Below, piece after piece: positions 10,275-19,134 of a stretch of DNA of 64,000 nt. Within the stretch, counting starts at the first letter, position 1. Every line of letters begins with the position of its first letter. Both the position numbers and the translations under genes were made by a program. The notes below the pieces were generated by a model. That model was not told the DNA's origin and did not search any database. It saw only the letters and a program-made list of their open reading frames with translations. The stretch spans positions 3,283,811 to 3,347,810 of the forward strand of contig CM044966.1 in assembly GCA_024516035.1 (NCBI GenBank). The letters run 5' to 3'. Source of the DNA: Bactericera cockerelli. Lineage: Eukaryota; Arthropoda; Insecta; Hemiptera; Triozidae.

Positions 10275-12971
10275 GTTCACGAGTTATACCCATTTTTAAA
10301 TAAATACAAAAAAAATCACAATAAATTAAACACATTTAAATAAAATAAAAGGAAATAAGTATCAGGGTAAGTGATGTAGAAACATGGTAAGTAGAGTCGG
10401 TAAGTGAGGGTAGCTCGGGAAGGAGTCAGTATGCTATGGGTAAGTTGTGGGTATGCTACGGATCATTGAGGAAGAGAAAGAAGCGGAAGCTCTGAAGCGG
10501 AGTCAGTTGACCAGATGGAGTGGGAGAGTAAAAAGAGAAAAGTGGCCACGAAAGAGGCGCTGATTGATGAGCTGACGTATGCTACGGGTGAGTGAGGTCA
10601 CCTTGATCACCTTGATGGATCCGTGATATCAACATTTGAAGTGTTCCTCCATTGTTGAAGATCGCAAAGTCGCCAACCCTCTCTATCTTGTGCTTTTCTC
10701 ATCCATAGGTTTCCTTCTAATTTTCTTATCGGGTCTACCCATCTTGTTGCTGGTTTTCCTCTTCCTCTCTTCCTGTCTCTAGGGTACCTACCATTCCGTG
10801 AGTGAGGTAGTAGTAGTATAAATATGATTGTATTAGATATAAAATAATAATTGTTACAAAGGTTGGCAATTTTAAATAAAATAATGTAGACAGTTTCTGC
10901 TTAATATTAATACCTATTTCATAAAATTCATGAGAAAATTAAACAATGTGTGCCTAAAACTTTTGAATTTAAATAGTAGTATTATTATTATTATATTTAT
11001 TTTTTGACATGAAATCCCTCTCGTTCCCCCCCCCCCCCCCCCCCCCGTCAGAGGGGGCGCCAAGGATATCGTGAGTGTGTACGCCTCGTCTTCATTTAAA
11101 AGAATATGGCCCACTATTTTAATTTTTGTATTTATTTTTTGATTTTTTTTTTTTAATTTTTTTTTTTTGACATGAAATTCCTCTCGTTCCCCCCCCCCTC
11201 AGAGGGCGCCAAGGACATCGTGAGTGTGTACGCCTCGCGCCTGAAGGAGAAGGTGGGCGAGTTGCCGCCCCTGGCCCCGCCCCCCGCCCCTCTGGAGCTG
11301 CCCAAACACTTCTCGTCCGGCATTCGCATCGGACTGGGGGCGCCCCTCATTGTGAAGCAAGAGGAGGGGCCGCTCTACCAGTATGAACCCCTGGTGAAGG
11401 TGGGTGTCTTATTATTATTACTACAAGCAAGAGGAGGGGCGGCTCTATCAGTATGAGCCCCTAGTGAAGGTGGGTGTTTTATTATTATTATTATTATTAT
11501 TACAATAAAGAGGACTGGGGCGCCCCTCATTGTGAAGCAAGAGGAGGGGCCGCTCTACCAGTATGAGCCCCTAGTGAAGGTGGGTGTTTTATTATTATTA
11601 CTAATAAAGAGGACTGGGGGCGCCCCTCATTGTGAAGCAAGAGGAGGGGCCGCTCTACCAGTATGAACCCCTGGTGAAGGTGGGTGTCTTATTATTATTA
11701 CTACAAGCAAGAGGAGGGGCGGCTCTATCAGTATGAGCCCCTAGTGAAGGTGGGTGTTTTATTATTATTATTATTATTATTACTAATAAAGAGGACTGGG
11801 GCGCCCCTCATTGTGAAGCAAGAGGAGGGGCCGCTCTACCAGTATGAGCCCCTGGTGAAGGTGGGTGTTTTATTATTATTACTATTATTATTACTAATAA
11901 AGAGGACTGGGGCGTCCCTCAATTGTGAAGCAAGAGGAGGGGCCGCTGTACCAGTATGAGCCCCTGGTGAAGGTGGGTGTTTTATTATTATTATTAATAA
12001 AGAGGACTGGGGGCGCCCCTCTACAGTATGTGAACCCAGGGAGGGGCCGCTACCAGTATGACCCCTGGTGAAGGTGGGTGTTTTATTATTATTATTATAA
12101 GAGGACTGGCGTCCTCTTGTGAAGCAAGAGGAGGGGCCGCTGTACCAGTATGAGCCCCTGGTGAAGGTGGGTGTTTTATTATTATTATTAATAAATAGGA
12201 CTGGGCGCCCCTCATTGTGAAGCAAGAGGAGGGGCCGCTCTACCAGTATGAACCCCTGGTGAAGGTGGGTGTTTTATTATTATATTTTAAGCAAGAGGAG
12301 GCGCTTACAGTATGAACCCTGTGAAGGTGGTGTTTTATTATTATATATATACTAAAGAGGAGGGGCCCTCTCGTAGAACCTATATAGACCTGTGAAGGTG
12401 TGTGTCATATTTTTTATATTTAATTTGTACCATTATTTGTCTGTATATGATATTTCTACTAATAAAGAGTTCTAAAAAATAAATAAAATAAGACTACCAT
12501 ATTTTTTTTTTTTTTTGTAAGTGTGCCCCGGAACCGCTTCTCGCATTACTTCAGGCAAGTTTACCTTTACATCCATACCATTCCGAAACAAAAAAAATAC
12601 GGTCAGAAAGTTTCCGCTCCGGCCGGATCGAACCCGCAAACCTCCGGGTCAGTACTATATGTCTTAACCACTGAGCCACTAGGTCGGCAAGACTACCACT
12701 TGATTATTAATATTTTCCTACTCCCCTCAAGACGCTCGAGGGTCCCCAGTACCCGAACGAGCCGAACTCATCCGAATGGACTCTATCTTGTCATCGTGCG
12801 CACGGAAACAACCCGAAGAGCGAGCAGGGCTACTCGCCCAGTCCTCGCCGTGCTTCGGCATTGTCGGATGCGTTCGCGTCTCTCTACCACACAATCGGAA
12901 GCCGAGCTGAGTCCAACCGCAGCTGCGGTCACGTGGAGGAGACCGCAGTTGCGGCCGTGGATAGCAGCTGA
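6488..12971 (+). CDS. MNAT1: CDK-activating kinase assembly factor MAT1 (six coding exons)
   Basis: Exons 6488-6611, 7074-7201, 8681-8787, 10011-10225, 11203-11399 and 12732-12971 have GT/AG borders, matching phases and 1011 nt in total (336 aa). MAT1 assembles CDK7 and cyclin H into CAK and anchors it to TFIIH in the nucleus. Residues 1-49 form a C3HC4 RING with C6, C9, C26, H28, C31, C34, C46 and C49; the start [15 protein letters not shown] matches animal MAT1 almost exactly. The middle (about 85-190) is helical and charged, typical of the family's coiled coil. Exon 5 carries [14 protein letters not shown] and LYQYEPLVK, matching the conserved C-terminal block. Exon 6 contains [11 protein letters not shown], like the family's end, then about 30 extra residues. 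Vertebrate MAT1 is about 309 aa. Introns hold many SINEs and copies of the gene's own exon edges. A likely poly(A) signal AATAAA is at 13552. Confidence 0.96.
6789..6962. mobile_element. TTAA-flanked MITE in MAT1 intron 1
   Basis: Termini CTCTTTAACTGCCA (left) and TGGCAGTCAAAGAG (right) are near-perfect inverted repeats, each bordered by TTAA (about 6791 and 6953). A TTAA target is the hallmark of piggyBac-type elements. The inside is a nested palindrome, 'ccatggcacaactcaagttg' and its complement. About 160 bp, no coding capacity. Confidence 0.7.
7475..7618 (-). repeat. SINE D copy (reverse) in MAT1 intron 2
   Basis: Reverse D body ('cccattattccagcagtaag') and the beginning of the head ('tggcctggctgggtt'). 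Followed by a T run at 7625-7645. Confidence 0.65.
7905..8325. mobile_element. MITE with 28-bp inverted repeats inserted in a SINE A tail
   Basis: The left TIR starts at 7945 ('gcctctgacaacacaaagag') and the right TIR ends at 8311 (its complement). The two 28-bp repeats are perfect and enclose 367 bp. The flanks 'gtgattaacacaaat' (left) and 'aaatacgataact' (right) are the two halves of a SINE A tail with a short duplicated aaat, so the MITE landed in that SINE. No transposase. Confidence 0.75.
8514..8655 (+). repeat. SINE A copy in MAT1 intron 2
   Basis: Good copy with head 'gtagcttgatcgataaggcg', B-box 'ggttcaagtcccgg' and tail 'agtgattaacacaaatatga'. It ends only about 25 bp before the exon 3 acceptor. 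Confidence 0.8.
8805..8930 (+). repeat. SINE G copy in MAT1 intron 3
   Basis: Truncated head ('agcgcgctaggcattgcacg', 'ggttcgatccccag') and body ('gttcggggtccactcatacc'). It starts within 20 bp of the exon 3 donor. Confidence 0.65.
9002..9270 (-). repeat. SINE C copy (reverse) plus shared SINE tail, MAT1 intron 3
   Basis: Reverse C head and body at 9002-9175 ('gggattcgaacccgcaacct', 'cactgagccacggaggtcgg'). Then a '+' tail module 'gggtggaagagattgccaca' with 'ggcaataaccctgcccttta', which is found with several SINE heads in this window. Confidence 0.7.
9704..9749. repeat. perfect 22-bp hairpin in MAT1 intron 3
   Basis: Two 22-nt arms, starting 'ccagatggggctgacgtcct' on the left, are exact reverse complements separated only by TG. 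It is the most GC-rich and symmetric stretch of the intron. No matching copy was found in the window. Confidence 0.9.
9868..9935 (+). repeat. dispersed SINE-like tail
   Basis: 'ttggcataatgggactgcct' and 'cagtctaaataaagcacta' recur at about 33005-33078. It resembles a SINE 3' end with AATAAA. Confidence 0.5.
10226..10605 (+). repeat. iterated exon 4 end and splice donors (MAT1 intron 4)
   Basis: After the true donor (ACGG|GTAAGT at 10226) and a T run at 10240-10270, GGTAAGT occurs at about 10365, 10385, 10401 and 10438, several preceded by pieces like 'tatgctatggg' that echo the exon end. Then 10459-10589 is a long copy of the 3' half of exon 4 ('cattgaggaagagaaagaag' to 'ctgacgtatgctacggg') with its own donor GTGAGT. 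One base is missing compared with the real exon (cagttgtacc became cagttgacc), so the copy is frameshifted and has no acceptor. Confidence 0.85.
11023..11095 (+). repeat. C run plus duplicated start of MAT1 exon 5
   Basis: A run of about 23 C (11025-11046) is followed by 'cagagggggcgccaaggata' and 'tcgtgagtgtgtacgcctcg', a copy of the acceptor and first roughly 40 bases of exon 5 (true copy 11201-11240), with an extra gg. The flanking 'gacatgaaat' and 'ctctcgttccc' are duplicated too. It could act as a decoy acceptor. Confidence 0.85.
11400..12400 (+). repeat. tandem array of the MAT1 exon 5 end and its splice donor
   Basis: About ten further copies of the last 30-70 bases of exon 5, each followed by its donor and intron start. 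Units contain 'gcaagaggaggggccgctct', 'accagtatgagcccctggtg' and 'aaggtgggtgttttattatt'. Copies begin near 11428, 11520, 11622, 11705, 11800, 11912, 12010, 12110, 12195, 12285 and 12350; the last two or three are eroded. Units are about 70 or 110-120 bp and are separated by (att)n of varying length. Nearly every copy retains AAG|GTGGGT. Several stay open over the exon part, which creates misleading long frames on both strands. Confidence 0.9.
12500..12695 (-). repeat. SINE C copy (reverse) in MAT1 intron 5
   Basis: Reverse C body ('cccggaaccgcttctcgcat') and head ('gatcgaacccgcaaacctcc', 'ccactgagccactaggtcgg'). It ends about 40 bp before the exon 6 acceptor. Confidence 0.75.
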
Positions 12972-13021
12972 CAGTGTGACGTCACGCAAGGGACAGGAGA
13001 GGATGTTGACGTGTGGAGCTA

Positions 13022-13370
13022 CTGAGTGATGGCGAAGAGGTTTCGAACCTGATATTACCCTGTCTAATATTCTATATAGGTAGATCGCTTTATACTTATA
13101 TTGTGAAATCGGCTCTATATTCCTATATATATAGTGCAGATCGCTATATATTATAGTGTATTTGACTACGTGGACTTTAGTGATGGCGAGAGGTTTCGAA
13201 CTTAGATGTAACCATCTATATTCTAAATTATTATGTGATGAGGCGAGAGAGTTTCGAACCTAATATGACCCTATCTATAATCTAATAAGTATGTGAGTGA
13301 TGGCGAGAAAGTGTCGAACCTAATAGTACCCTATCTATATGCTATATATCGACCATGGATTTAGAAAGGG
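13022..13370 (+). repeat. degenerate tandem repeat in the MAT1 3' UTR
   Basis: Four or five units of about 55 bp starting 'gagtgatggcga' and containing 'gaggtttcgaacct' and 'accctgtctaatattctata' lie at about 13023, 13178, 13235 and 13297, with a shorter tatat-rich unit between. They follow the MAT1 stop (12971) and precede the likely AATAAA at 13552, so they are probably transcribed. Confidence 0.7.
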
Positions 13371-13551
13371 GCGTGAGTGATATTTTCATTTTTCAGAAGC
13401 AAAAAGAAAAAAAGAAAAAAACAATTTCTTTTGTTGCCTGCCTTTTATAATTTTGCTGTATTTTGACTCCTTCCATACTCTATCTGATTCGAAAAAAAGT
13501 TCTTTTGCTGGTTTGAATTTGAACCAAAGAACCATTGAACAGTGTTGTATG

Positions 13552-13557
13552 AATAAA
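13552..13557 (+). terminator. likely MAT1 poly(A) signal
   Basis: AATAAA about 580 bases after the MAT1 stop codon, followed by a T-rich stretch. It is the first good signal downstream of the stop. Confidence 0.5.
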
Positions 13558-13639
13558 TGAAGTCATTTTTGTACTTACCCCCTTTCTCATTCATGGTCGA
13601 ATGTATGTAATTATGATTTTATTTGTGGTGAAGCAATAA

Positions 13640-14065
13640 TTATAAGCGTGCGATTAGCAGTGGTTAAGCACTCGCATGCCATGCGGAAGTCCGGTTCGAT
13701 CCCCCTGCCGACAAAAATATTATTCTTAATTTGGTTTACAATTGCTAGAATCAATTACAGGGATCGAGGTATCCTTGGGGTTGCAAAACTAGCGTTTTGC
13801 TTGATAATAATAGTACACTCTTTAGTGGAAGATAACCACCAGGCGAGTTAATGCTTAAAGCATTTTCATACCCTGGACAACCAGGGTCGTATTCTAACTG
13901 TGGACCAACTCATACTTGATCGAAAAGGCGGCGGTCTCGTAACCTGGAGGTCGGTGTTCAAGTCCGTTCACGCAGATTGTAAAGCTAGTTTGAGTATTGT
14001 GATATCACGAAGTGATTAGATTTTGTAAAGCAGTTGAGTAGTTGTGATATCCGAAAGGATTAAAC
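13640..14065 (+). repeat. SINE cluster: SINE F, SINE E fragment, SINE A
   Basis: SINE F at about 13650-13745 ('agtggttaagcactcgcatg', 'cggttcgatccccctgccga'). A partial SINE E body at 13805-13870 ('cactctttagtggaagata', 'ccaggcgagttaatgc'). A worn SINE A at 13910-14065 with its tail partly repeated. Confidence 0.65.
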
Positions 14066-14797
14066 AAAAAGTCACTTCTAACTTAAACAATGTCAATAAC
14101 GATTTGTAAATAAATAAATTATCTTGTTAAAGTTTTTAGCCAGAATTAGTGCTAAATGGTCTAGGTCAAAAATTGTCAATAGCTGGAAATCTTTTAACCC
14201 TTAAGGGGTCCTGAATAATGGGTATATGAGTTTCGACGATTTAAGGTTTGCTTCCGATTTAAGGCCTAAATAGTGCAAATTTTTTGCACTCTTTTTTAAA
14301 TTGCGCTTATAACTCAAATGTATTTATTCCTCCAGAAAATTTACTCAGTTCTTATCTAAAATGCATAAAATTATGGTCTATGACGTTTGATCATTAAAAG
14401 GTTAAGCCGTTCAGCCACAATCGCTCCTCAAAGAGTGGTTTTTTCAAACATAGCTCAATTTGAATTCTCAACTTTAACCCTGTAAGTCAAAAAGGATGCA
14501 CCAATTGAAAATTTAATAGAATCGAACTTGTAGAAAATGTATTTTAAATAAAATACTGTTTGAAATTTTCCTCCTCCAGTGCTGAGATATGATTTTCGTC
14601 CCTAGCGCCAAATTTCCACTAAGCAGTGCAACGCAAGAAACTTCATCTGAATCAATTCTCATATCTTACAACTTTTCAAGCAAATGAAGTAATCTTGAAT
14701 TCAGCCGAATAGGTAATTTAAAATTTTGAGAAACGTGCACTGAATTTTACTAAGATCTTCACTGAACATGTTGTGATTTCAAGACAGCTGGCACACT

Positions 14798-15450
14798 ATG
14801 GAGGATGTAACTTGTTTTATATGCGGGAACATTGGGCAAGAAGGAATATTAATAATAATATAATAATAAAAATGCATTTTCTTTGTGTTGTTATGTCACA
14901 GTTTTAGTGGGTAGCGCAGAATCATAGAACTTTGCCAGTTTAATTTACAATATCTTGTATTATTTGTGTGCCTATGATTCAGCCACTGGTCGCTGCTTCA
15001 TATCAAAGCAGCTACTCTTTTTTCCTCACGACTCACGAAGTATGAGTGGATCCCAAACATCCAAGTACAGAGCTACAGAGCAGAAAAAATCCCATCCCGC
15101 TAGGAATTGAACCCAGGTCACCATGCGTGCAATGCCTAGCGCGCTAACTCACTCGGCTACAGTGACTACAACATATTAAAGGCAAAGATAGAGGAATATT
15201 AAAGGAAAAGTCACTTCGAATGTTCATTGAGGACAGCAGGAGGAGAAATGATGTGCATCACACGTGGTTACAGACTCAAAGATCTGTTATACTTCACGAG
15301 AAGTGTCGCAAAGGTGTCTACACGAAGGAGTCAAACACTGTAAAGGCCGAAAAAGAAGCAAGAAACGGAAGCCGTGTGACAAGAGGCTGTGAGGAAATAC
15401 CAAAATTCAACTTCAAGGAGCTCTGCTTCTACTGTGAAAAAGATATGGAG
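14798..15450 (+). pseudogene. broken left-arm copy of the foldback Cys/His protein
   Basis: It starts MEDVTCFICGNIGQEG at 14798, is split by a SINE G insertion (about 14850-15185) and resumes with ILKEKSLRMFIEDSRRRND, HHTWLQTQRSVILHEKCRKG and FNFKELCFYCEKD, ending near 15450 where similarity to the right-arm copy stops. Substitutions such as C for R in the TRGCEE segment and E for G in CEKD separate it from the right-arm copy. It is a decayed duplicate of the gene at 16174-16746. Confidence 0.75.
14880..15175 (-). repeat. SINE G copy (reverse) inside the foldback gene
   Basis: Reverse copy: tail first ('tatgagtggatcccaaacat', 'agagcagaaaaaatccca'), then head ('gaattgaacccaggtcacca', 'gcgcgctaactcactcggct'). 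It interrupts the left-arm reading frame, so it inserted after the arms were formed. Confidence 0.75.
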
Positions 15451-15655
15451 GTTCTGGGTACTAACGACTTCTTAGGAGTGAACCACTTTTCATGGCCATC
15501 AATGGTATCCATGTTTATATCGGCGTTGTCATATACGAATTGAGTTAATGAATTTTTAGTGATGATAAGGCCATGATACGTTCCATGCTATGGGGGGGTA
15601 TTCAGTGCTTCACTCCTAAGAAGTCGTTAGTACCTAGAACCTCCATACTGAAGGT
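15448..15655. repeat. nested inverted repeat, 38-bp arms
   Basis: 'atggaggttctgggtactaa' plus 'cgacttcttaggagtgaa' at 15448-15485 is matched by its complement at 15613-15650 with one mismatch. About 125 bp lie between. The left edge coincides with the point where the left-arm gene copy loses similarity, so it looks like a separate small insertion. Confidence 0.7.
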
Positions 15656-16173
15656 GAAATCAATCCCACTAGTGACCAGTTTGAGCGAACTCTCCCTGTT
15701 CACGCCATGTGACTCCAGTTTGAATTGACTCCAAACTTACCCCGCGCATATCACTCGATCTCTACGCCCCTAACTGTTAGAGATAACACTTCGATATCAG
15801 ATGATAGGCATATCATATGATCTTACAAAGAAAGCCAGAGATTCGGTACGATAGATTTGGAATGACGATGCCTCGTTCAGATTGTAACAACCAGTGGTCA
15901 GGGTACGTCTTCTCTCCTTCCTCGATCTACCACCTTTGATCCCCTTCTAAAGGCGTAAGTACTTGGTACAAGTACTCAAGGTAAGATCATCCAATATCAT
16001 TTCATAGTAGTAGTTTATTTCTTCCTTTTACCTTTCCGTGTAAATTTAATACTCTTTAATACACCTATACTTTTCGTAGTAGCGTTATTGAACCAGCGGC
16101 CTTTTCTTCGTTAAACCCCAGTAACTGGGAAACTTAGGTCTTTCGGCTTCAAAGCCCCAGTTACTACATTAAT
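15656..16173. other. unique centre of the foldback element
   Basis: No gene was recognised. It includes a run of 'aaggcgtaagtacttggtac' type sequence near 15951 and T-rich DNA. Its composition is less AT-rich than the arms. Confidence 0.35.
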
Positions 16174-16746
16174 TCACTCCCCTCGTCCAGATATACCTTG
16201 AGCTGCATCAGGATCCATAGATGGGCGTGAATTAAAGAACATACCACGACAAGAATCGTACTTGCCTTCAGCGGCTACGAGGTCTGATTCAGTTGCCATC
16301 TTACGCAATACCACCGCCCCCATTTCATCTCCTCTGGCAATTGCAGAACCTTTAATTTTTTGCATTATTTCTTGTGTCTGAATTTCACGTCTATGAAGAG
16401 GAAGCTTTTTCTGTTTAACCTTGAAGCTTTCAGAAGCATCTTTTCCACAGTAGAAGCAGAGCTCCTTAAAGTTGAATTTTTGTATTTCCTCACGGCCTCT
16501 TGTCACACGGCTTCCGTTTCCTGCTTCTTTTTCGGCCTTTACAATGTTTGACTCCTTCGTGTAGACACCTTTGCGACACTTCTCGTGAAGTATAACAGAT
16601 TTCTGAGTCTGTAACCACGTGTGATGCCCATCATTCCTCCTCCTGCTGGCCTCAATAAACGTTCGAAGTGACTTTTCCTTTAATATTCCTCTATCCGCTC
16701 CTTCTTGCACAATGTTCCCGCATATAAAACAAGTTACATCCTCCAT
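16174..16746 (-). CDS. TE-associated Cys/His-rich protein, 190 aa
   Basis: An uninterrupted frame from ATG (16746) to stop (16174). It starts MEDVTCFICGNIVQEGADRG and contains candidate zinc ligands: CFIC near residues 6-9, HEKC near 52-55 and FYCGKD near 100. A basic region (KVKQKKLPLHRRE) and a C-terminal part rich in small and acidic residues (KYDSCRGMFFN, DPDAAQG) follow. The pattern resembles N-terminal zinc-binding segments of uncharacterised proteins that are repeated in many insect and cnidarian genomes; I cannot name the family. It sits in the right arm of a foldback element with a broken mirror copy, which supports a transposon origin. No polymerase, nuclease or helicase motif is visible, so it is probably a truncated accessory or N-terminal exon. 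Confidence 0.55.
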   Translation of the reverse strand: MEDVTCFICGNIVQEGADRGILKEKSLRTFIEASRRRNDGHHTWLQTQKSVILHEKCRKGVYTKESNIVKAEKEAGNGSRVTRGREEIQKFNFKELCFYCGKDASESFKVKQKKLPLHRREIQTQEIMQKIKGSAIARGDEMGAVVLRKMATESDLVAAEGKYDSCRGMFFNSRPSMDPDAAQGISGRGE

Positions 16747-17555
16747 AGTGTGCCTGCTGTCTTGAAATCACATGTTCAGTAAACAGATCTTAGTAAAATT
16801 CAGTGCAAGTTTCTCAATATTTTAAACTACCTATTCGACTGAATTCAGTAGATAACGTTCAGTTTTGCTTGAAAAGTTGTAAGAATGTGATAATTTTAGA
16901 GTTCAGACGAAGTTTTTTGCGTTGCACTGCCTTAGCGAAAATTTGGCTCTAGGAACTCTTTCGGTTTAAAATTCATATCTCAGCACTGGAGTGAGCAAAT
17001 TTCAAATTTCAAACAGTATTTTACTTAAAATTACATTTTCTACAAGTTCGATTCTATTAAATTTTTCAATTGGTGCATTTCTTTTTGACTTACAGGCGTT
17101 AAAAGTTGAGAATTTTCAAAATTTGAGCTATGTTTGAAAAAACCACCCATCTTTGAGGAGCGATTGTGGCTGAACGGCTTAACCTTTTTTAATGATTTAA
17201 ACGTCATTAGACGCATAATTTTATGCATCTTAGATAAGAACTGAGTAAAATTTTCTGTAGAATAAATACATTTTGAGTTATAAGCGCAATTTTAAAAAAA
17301 GTGCAAAAAATTTGCACTATTTAGGCCCTAAACTCGGAAGCACAACCTAAAATCCGTCGCAAACTCATATACCCATTATTCAGGACCCCTTTAAGGGTTT
17401 AAAACGATTTCCAGCTATTGAGCAATTTTTTGACGCTAGAGCACTAATTTGCCTGGGCTATTTCTATTTCATAAGATTATGACATTGACTTCAATTTTGT
17501 AACTTTTTGATGCTAATAATTTAATTCAGGTGAATTAGTGAAAATGTGTGGTTTT

Positions 17556-19130
17556 ATTTGAGAGGCTAAGAGGCAGAATGGACTATCTGCAAAAAAAGCG
17601 TTTCGAGATAAATGGAGTTAAAGTTCAAGAGTTGCTGCTCAGGCTGTATTTACCCTAAATAACAAAGTTGGATTTTTTGAAAGAAAAGAGATGCAAAATT
17701 TTTTTGAAACAAACTTCTTTGGATTTATTATTGTTGATTTAAAGTTATAAACGGTTAAAGATGAGACATCGCTCTGCTTTTTGAGGAATATCAGATAGTC
17801 CGCCAGTTGGTCCACATTTGTTTCAGCAGAAAACTAGTTAGTCCACTTTGAAGATGAATTATTATTAATTTTATTGAACTAAGTCATAAGAGTCATTAGT
17901 AGGTAACGAAGTAGGTAACTATACCTAGGTCAATAAAAATATGATTTTCGTTTTTGCCTTGAACAGGGTTTGAAATGTTTGAATACCAACCTTCAGCTTA
18001 TTCAAATTCTTGGTAGGTACCTGCCTTTGTGAAAAAGTTTACTATGATACCAAAGTTTCTTGGTTTACTTAGACAGAACTTGAGTCAGGGAGATTAGATA
18101 ATTGATTTATTTTGAAATAATTCAGATAGGTAGGTACCCTTGAGTTTGATTATCAAAATACTAAAAATTTCATAACACAAATGAAACAAATACTCAAGTA
18201 GGTACTTACCACCAGGAACTATTTTGAGTTTCTTCAACTTGCAACTGCTACTGTCTTCATCTTGACTACTGATACTACTTGTTGATTCACAATCACTTTG
18301 AAACAAACACTGTTCTATTAGATCAACTTTTACAACTTGAGAACTATAACCACTCTTCGATAAAAACATTCACAAGAGAGGATCTTATCAAAAAAAAATT
18401 GAGGATCTTATCAATAAACAATAGACTGTAACAGACTGAGGGAGAGTAATCAAATACAAAACAAAAGATTTTGACCCTGTTGTACCAGTGAGAAGTTAGC
18501 AAGGTAACCTCATTCCTAACACGTTGATAGTTGTTGTGGCGGCTCAGTAATATTATATTTTATTAAAATAAATTACTTAATAATAGGAAACATAGATAAT
18601 GATACCAAAACAAGGTACACATGCCACATTTTTCTGTAAGTACCAATAATAATAAATTGACACTTGGTCCACTCTACACTCAGTTAGTCCAGTCTGCTCT
18701 TATTAAGCATCAGTGTCAAAAATACATTAGTTGCATACAGTTAGTCCACTAATTTCTTTACAAAAATCAGATAGTCCACTTTTCAAAATATTATTGTTAT
18801 CTTGGTCCACTCTGCTTCTATAGATAGTCCACTCTGCTTTTTGTAAAGTACAATAAAAGAAAACATGGGTTTTAATAGAAGATAGTCCACTGAGTTCATT
18901 AAATAAAAAAGTTAGTCCACACCTTTGAGATGGTCCAATCTGCTTTTTGAAAATTGGTCTAAAATGACACTTAGCCATTTTCTTTCACCTATAATTTTAA
19001 TACAACACTGATGAGAAACTAGCAACCAATCTAAAAAAAATAAATCTTTTCGCGCTCTTTCCAACGAGGTATAATACAAAATATTTTCCATTTTACCACT
19101 TGGTCCGATCTGCCTCTTAGCCTCTCATTT
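17556..19130. mobile_element. TIR element with iterated subterminal motifs
   Basis: The ends 'gagaggctaagaggcaga' (17560) and its complement (about 19110-19127) form inverted repeats. Within about 500 bp of the right end, 'tagtccac' or 'ggtccactctgc' words occur at least ten times (for example 18672, 18740, 18773, 18803, 18827, 18885, 18914, 18932), and a single related word lies near 17812. Clustered subterminal motifs are typical transposase-binding sites. Only one short exon-like frame is inside, so the element is probably non-autonomous. Confidence 0.65.
18210..18369 (-). CDS. possible first exon of a TE protein
   Basis: From ATG at 18369 the frame reads MFLSKSGYSSQVVKVDLIEQ, then a Ser/Asp/Glu-rich stretch (STSSISSQDEDSSS) and KLKKLKIVPG, ending at a strong donor (GGTG|GTAAGTACC, GT at 18209). 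A short acidic-serine N-terminal exon is common in transposase genes. No downstream exon was found inside the element. Family unknown. Confidence 0.35.
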
Positions 19131-19134
19131 ATTC

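Larger units (their letters stand above)
14090..17500. mobile_element. large foldback element with inverted gene copies
   Basis: Left arm (about 14100-14840, continuing 15185-15445) and right arm (about 17500-16430) are reverse complements with moderate divergence. Landmarks: 'caatagctggaaatc' at 14178 and its complement at 17412; 'ggggtcctgaataatgggta' on both sides; 'tagtgcaaattttttgcact' on both sides. Each arm carries one copy of the same protein-coding segment, pointing inward. The unique centre is about 0.5 kb. The left arm is interrupted by a SINE G. No transposase was recognised and I could not fix the exact ends or a TSD. Confidence 0.75.

Noticed and set aside
11684..12225. Open frames of 90-129 codons on both strands across the exon 5 array
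   Set aside because: They arise from translation of tandem copies of exon 5 plus (att)n and have no start context or splice sites of their own.
12523..13029. 168-codon frame over MAT1 exon 6
   Set aside because: It is in a different frame from the MAT1 exon and starts in a SINE C. The MAT1 frame is supported by phase and family similarity.
16360..16551. Plus-strand frame opposite the Cys/His protein
   Set aside because: Shadow of the minus-strand gene at 16174-16746, which has a clear zinc-ligand pattern and a mirror copy.
14090..17500. LTR retrotransposon
   Set aside because: The long repeats are inverted, not direct, and no reverse transcriptase, integrase or primer-binding site is present.
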